The position numbers and the translations under genes were made by a program. DNA of 64,000 nucleotides from Tachypleus tridentatus (taxonomy: Eukaryota > Arthropoda > Merostomata > Xiphosura > Limulidae): positions 139,285,009 to 139,349,008 of the forward strand of contig NC_134834.1 in NCBI RefSeq assembly GCF_004210375.1, in the 5' to 3' direction. Below, one piece after another: positions 59,591 through 64,000 of the stretch (within the stretch, counting starts at the first letter, position 1; the number at the start of each line of letters is the position of its first letter). Below the pieces are notes generated by a model. It made no database searches and was not told where the DNA came from. It saw nothing but the letters and a program-made list of their open reading frames with translations.

Positions 59591-61399
59591 TAAAATTAGT
59601 TTGAGCAGTGAAAAAGTTCTGAAATATTTTATTAAGATAAAATACAAATACTCATAAAAGAACAATGATCGTTTGTTTTATAACAAGTTGACTTAACATT
59701 ATCTGCTTTACAAGTTGATTAGAAAAAATTATTTAAAACAAAGTTGATTATGAAGATCGGTAGACATAAAGTTTTATGCAGGGAAATGTTTTGAAAGAAT
59801 CTTGCGTTAATGAATTAATAATATTTTATTCTAGTATGAGAACTTGTAAATTAATAAAACATTGAAAATTGTATGCAAACTTATGGAAAATTTCGCTATG
59901 GAAACTTTAATGAGTTTTTACAAAATTGGAGTTTGAAAAGCAGAAAAAAGATTATTGAATACTTCTTATATGTTCAATTATACACCATCAGATATTGTTA
60001 AATAATTTAGTTAAGTGACTCTTAGATCATTTTCTAAAAGCCCTTTTTGGTTGCTTAGTTTCCTTTGATTTCGTTTTAGAAGGAATCCTCAATACTTGAA
60101 ATTCCTTTAGACATGGTTAGAGTAAATTTGATCTTTTTTTCCCCTTCTTATTGACTATATTTTTGTGGAGCGTGTGAATGAACTTCATCAGGATCTTTAC
60201 CACCCTACTCTCAAATTGAATTTTTAAGACTAAATTAATCTATGATCATGGTCAGCTATATCTATTAAAAGGATTTGACTTCCTAAGTCCAAAACTGTAA
60301 GCAGATCTCAAATCGGTCAAGAAGTGATGAAGCTATGAGCAGAAATGTTTGTACTTCAAAAAACAACACATACAAACAAATAAACACAAACTATTAAGAG
60401 CTGTTCTACTAACTGCTCTGCCGCTGCTAAAATGATCATGTACTTAATATTATCCTATTAAACTCAGTCATAAGATGAAGATACAAACACTGTATTGCTA
60501 ATGTTAGCAGTATGCCTTTCAAATTGATAAATGTTTTATTCTGTGCTTATTATAGAAACCAATTTAAGGCTTTTAGAAAATATGTGTCAGCTTCATTCAC
60601 AGGTAAATATAGAATTCCAGTTATATGAAAAATGAAGAAAATTCATATATTTGATAATTGCTGTTTGAAAAACATTAAAGAAAAACGAACACTTGAGGTG
60701 ATTATTATGTGAATAGATAAAAAAATCGATTACAATTATATGAAATTCAAGGCATAGCTTCTCACGCCAGAATTTTTAGGAAGCAAACTGAAAACAGTTT
60801 GAAATACACCAGTCTAATGTTTTTTACATAAATAATTTAACTATTTTTGTATTAAAATAATTTCCATTGAAATAAACAAATGCTTTGTATCGAGTGAAGT
60901 ATTTAGCTGAAACAAAACTGACATAATCCGAAAAATGAATAACGATATTAATAAAGATCTTTCGTTCACTGGTCAACATCCATCATCTTAGTCTAATAAT
61001 AACCCTCACTCCTACAATTTTGTAAATAAAGAATTTATAACAACAATTATGTTAAAATATAAAGCTTATTAAACAGGTAGATTATGATTCCAGATTTTCT
61101 GTAGGTAGTTTCGATTTGAAAAAAACACACTGAAATAAAAGATAACATAAGATAAAAGCACTAAGTATTAATTTTCAGGTTAAAACAACCTACTGGTGGG
61201 AATTTCAATATGTTTAAAAAAGCAATAAAAAGGGAAGCAAAATAATTGTTTTTGAAATTTTAGAAATAAGTAATGAAGCTCTGAACAAAATGATCATGAA
61301 CTACAGACCAGGAGATAGGAAATCTCTAATCACGTGACTTTTAACAAAATTTAAATTCTCTTAAACTACATTGAAAATATTTTGCTCATTATTTAAACG
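59591..61399. other. AT-rich intergenic DNA downstream of the gene
   Basis: No ORF with recognisable features, no SINE copy and no RNA gene seen. Confidence 0.5.
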
Positions 61400-61522
61400 T
61401 TGTTGTTTTGTATTAAGCACAAAGTTGCACGTTGAGCTATCTGTGCTCTGCTCACCACCAGTATCGAGACCCGGTTTTTAGTGTTGTAAGTCTACAGATA
61501 TACCGCTGAGCTACTGGGGGGC
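61400..61522 (-). repeat. SINE family B, full length
   Basis: ttgtattaagcacaaagttg, cagtatcgagacccggttt, gatataccgctgagctactg. Confidence 0.8.
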
Positions 61523-61597
61523 TATCTAAACGTACCAATGAATTATCATTTTAAATTCTTACCGTGTTATGTTTTGTTAACATGTCAAATAGTGACG

Positions 61598-61873
61598 ATT
61601 TGTATGTTTTTGAATTTCGCACAAAGCTACACGAAAGCTAACTGCGCTAGCCGTCCCTAATTTAGCAGTGTAAGTCTATAGAGAGGGCAGCTAGTCATCA
61701 CCACCTACTGTCAACTCTTGGGCTACTCTTTTACCAACGAATAGTGGGATTGACCCTAACATTATAACGCTCCCACGGCTGAAAGGGCGAGCATGTTTGG
61801 TGCGACGGGGATGCGAACCCGCGACCCTCAGAGTACAAATCGCACGCCTTAACCCACCTGGCCATGCCGGGCC
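61598..61873 (-). repeat. SINE family A, full length
   Basis: All segments present, from tttttgaatttcgcacaaag to cacctggccatgccgggcc. The 86-codon - strand ORF over it is a chance reading of the SINE head. Confidence 0.88.
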
Positions 61874-64000
61874 GATAGTGACGATGAAATTGTAAAATAT
61901 GAAAAAGTAAAAAATTAGCTTTTGTTAATTTTCGGATACTAAAAGTTAATAATACACCAACTTTCTCAAAAAGTCGCGTAGCTAACAACAATTTAGATGT
62001 AATTTCAAATGTTATTTTTTTCTCTGATTAATAATTTTATTACAATTTTTACTCACATTATCTAAACTAATAATTTCATTCACAAAAATATTAGCGATTG
62101 ATCGGTAATTCTGATCCTTAAAAGTCTTAAAACTAAACTAAACACAGAAACTATTATTTATTTTTTTCTTTTGAAAGATTGACAAATCTTCCTTAGACAA
62201 TCAAGTTTTACATCACATCTTGCCAACAGTTTATAATATACATTTTGAAACAAAGCATAAGAAAAATTATTGTTCACTGTAAAAACCTACCTTATAATAT
62301 CAAAGAGTTATTCTAAATAGTCTTGAATGATTTTGTATATCAGCAAACATTTGAAAGGTTTGCTTTCTGCTAGAGTTAATAGGAATTATGCAATTTTTTG
62401 CTGTCTATTTTGATTAAACTTTCAGGAATTTCCATTTAATTCGACATTCCAAAATTATTTTTTTCTGCTACGTCAAAGAACTAAAATATGAAATACATCC
62501 TTCAAATACAATTGTTATTATTTTTAAGAACAAACAGACAGAATTAACCGAGACCCTTTCAATTCATGTTTCTGTTACATTTGTCGAACAGAATGTTCAT
62601 AAGTGTATAAATTTATAACTTTTCTGACAAAAATTATCTAATTTCATCTAAAAAAAATTAATTCAACTTTACATATATACATATACTTTTATCAGTTATT
62701 AATATTTATAAATATTGTTTAGAATGAAATGAAATGTGGTGTACTATTCTCACCTTGCTACAACCATTTACAGTCTAGCAGTATATAATATCAAAACGTT
62801 AATATATTTTATTAATGTAAGTATAATAATATAATAAAATTAGATGAAAGAGATTTACAAGAATAGTTTAAGTGTGAAGAAAATAAGATATTTATATAGA
62901 AATACGATATGAGAGAGTACGTATGAAACAAAGAGATCTTAACTTTAATGTAATTAACAATATATATTATTAATACTAAATATGACAAAGTAATTAATTA
63001 GAATGTTTTACTTAAAAGGTTACAACTTCAAATGTAAAATATTAATTTCTAGTACTATCGCAGTGTACGTTATTAATCATGTTGGTCTAATGAATTTAGG
63101 TAGGAAAGGAACATGTGCTACCCTCAGCATGTTTGCAGAAAGTATTAATGGTTGTTCCGTTTCTTCGTCTGATTGCTTACCTATTTAAATTAAGGTCCAT
63201 TCAAGTTCATCTGCCTCGTTTACATTTATCTGTGTATCTTTCATCATTATTAAAAACTTGTTAGATTCAAGCTCCAAATATACTAAATTATATTTTAAAC
63301 CCGCGACTGACTTACATTGTTAAAAAGAGGGTTTTAATATTCGTGGGGGACATAAGCACAGATGGCTCATTGTGGAACTATGCGTTTAACAAGAAACAAA
63401 CAAAAACATATATTCAACGTATTTTAATATTTTATTGTTGTGCGTTTAGTTACTACAGTGTGTAGTCGCTTAACGGAAAATCTTACAATACAAAATTTGT
63501 ATTGAAAAAAATGGTTGCTTATTCTTGGGAACTTCATGCTTGAACATCAAATTTATGTTTTAGAAGGAGAAAATTACGTCGTTAAAAACATAATTACTTC
63601 ACGAGTATATATTCATTGAAGTAATCTTAGGTAAAATCAATTTTTCAAGTAAAACGTAGAATTAGAAATTATTAAGTGAAAACAGAAATAAAAAAAATTA
63701 TAATATTTTAATTTCAGCTCTCTATTGTTGTAAACTTTAATGAATAAATAAATAGCAATAGAAATGAAAATATTATTTTATTATTATATCCCCAAACATT
63801 GTTAACATTATTCATTACAACAACAATTTTCCAGTTATAGATGAAAACAGACATGAGATGCATTTTTAATTTTTTGAAATACAATAATTGGAAAAATGGA
63901 ATTTTCTGTAGTTAATAACCGGTAATAACCAAGAAAATATTCTATTCTTGTGTTTTTGTTTTATCTCGAATTTAATGTCAAATTCTTATGTATATTAATT
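61874..64000. other. AT-rich intergenic DNA
   Basis: One SINE-B tail at 63338-63405; otherwise nothing recognised. The small ORF at 63003-63188 (START MFYLKGYNFKCKILISS) has no recognisable domain. Confidence 0.5.
63338..63405 (+). repeat. SINE family B, tail fragment
   Basis: cgtgggggacataagcacag, gctcattgtggaactatgcg, then aacaagaaacaaacaaaaac. Confidence 0.6.

Noticed and set aside
1-64000. CRISPR arrays, operons or prokaryotic islands
   Set aside because: No regularly spaced repeats and no dense ORFs. Spliced exons and SINEs show nuclear eukaryotic DNA.

Overview
This window looks like AT-rich, intron-rich nuclear DNA of an arthropod, most likely a chelicerate and possibly a horseshoe crab. 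The organism call rests on the dominant tRNA-derived SINE, whose sequence I associate from memory with horseshoe crab genomes. That link is recollection, not a search result. There is no bacterial-style gene organisation: short ORFs are noise, apart from those that coincide with exons or with transposon relics.

One gene on the + strand fills most of the window, from about 9.28 kb to 59.57 kb. I assembled 23 coding exons by matching GT..AG splice sites with reading phase. They give a 961-residue type I membrane protein. In order it has a signal peptide, a cysteine-poor ectodomain of about 500 residues, four six-cysteine PAN/Apple-type modules, a 12-residue spacer exon, one transmembrane helix and an eight-residue basic tail. 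The ectodomain resembles, from memory, the poorly studied invertebrate proteins annotated with LolA-like (lipoprotein-carrier-fold) domains. All joins keep frame. One short exon (E12) is uncertain. A cassette-like exon at 24420-24498 would cause a frameshift and premature stop if included.

From 1 to 9.2 kb, upstream of the gene, there is no recognisable host gene. This part holds SINEs, a broken Tc1-like transposase and a Penelope-like (GIY-YIG) fragment. From 9.4 to 59.2 kb the introns hold about 30 copies or fragments of three tRNA-like SINE families. They also hold relics of three LTR-retrotransposon pol or gag genes, a second Penelope-like GIY-YIG relic beside a roughly 0.4-kb palindrome, two hammerhead-ribozyme-like motifs, an inverted-repeat element, a 52-bp triplet repeat just before an acceptor, and a diverged direct repeat. 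From 59.6 to 64 kb, after the polyadenylation signal, I see only SINEs and AT-rich DNA.

The most interesting points are the LolA-like/PAN/transmembrane protein with its exon-shuffled PAN cassettes, the candidate poison exon, and the hammerhead-like structures that probably belong to Penelope-like or retrozyme elements.
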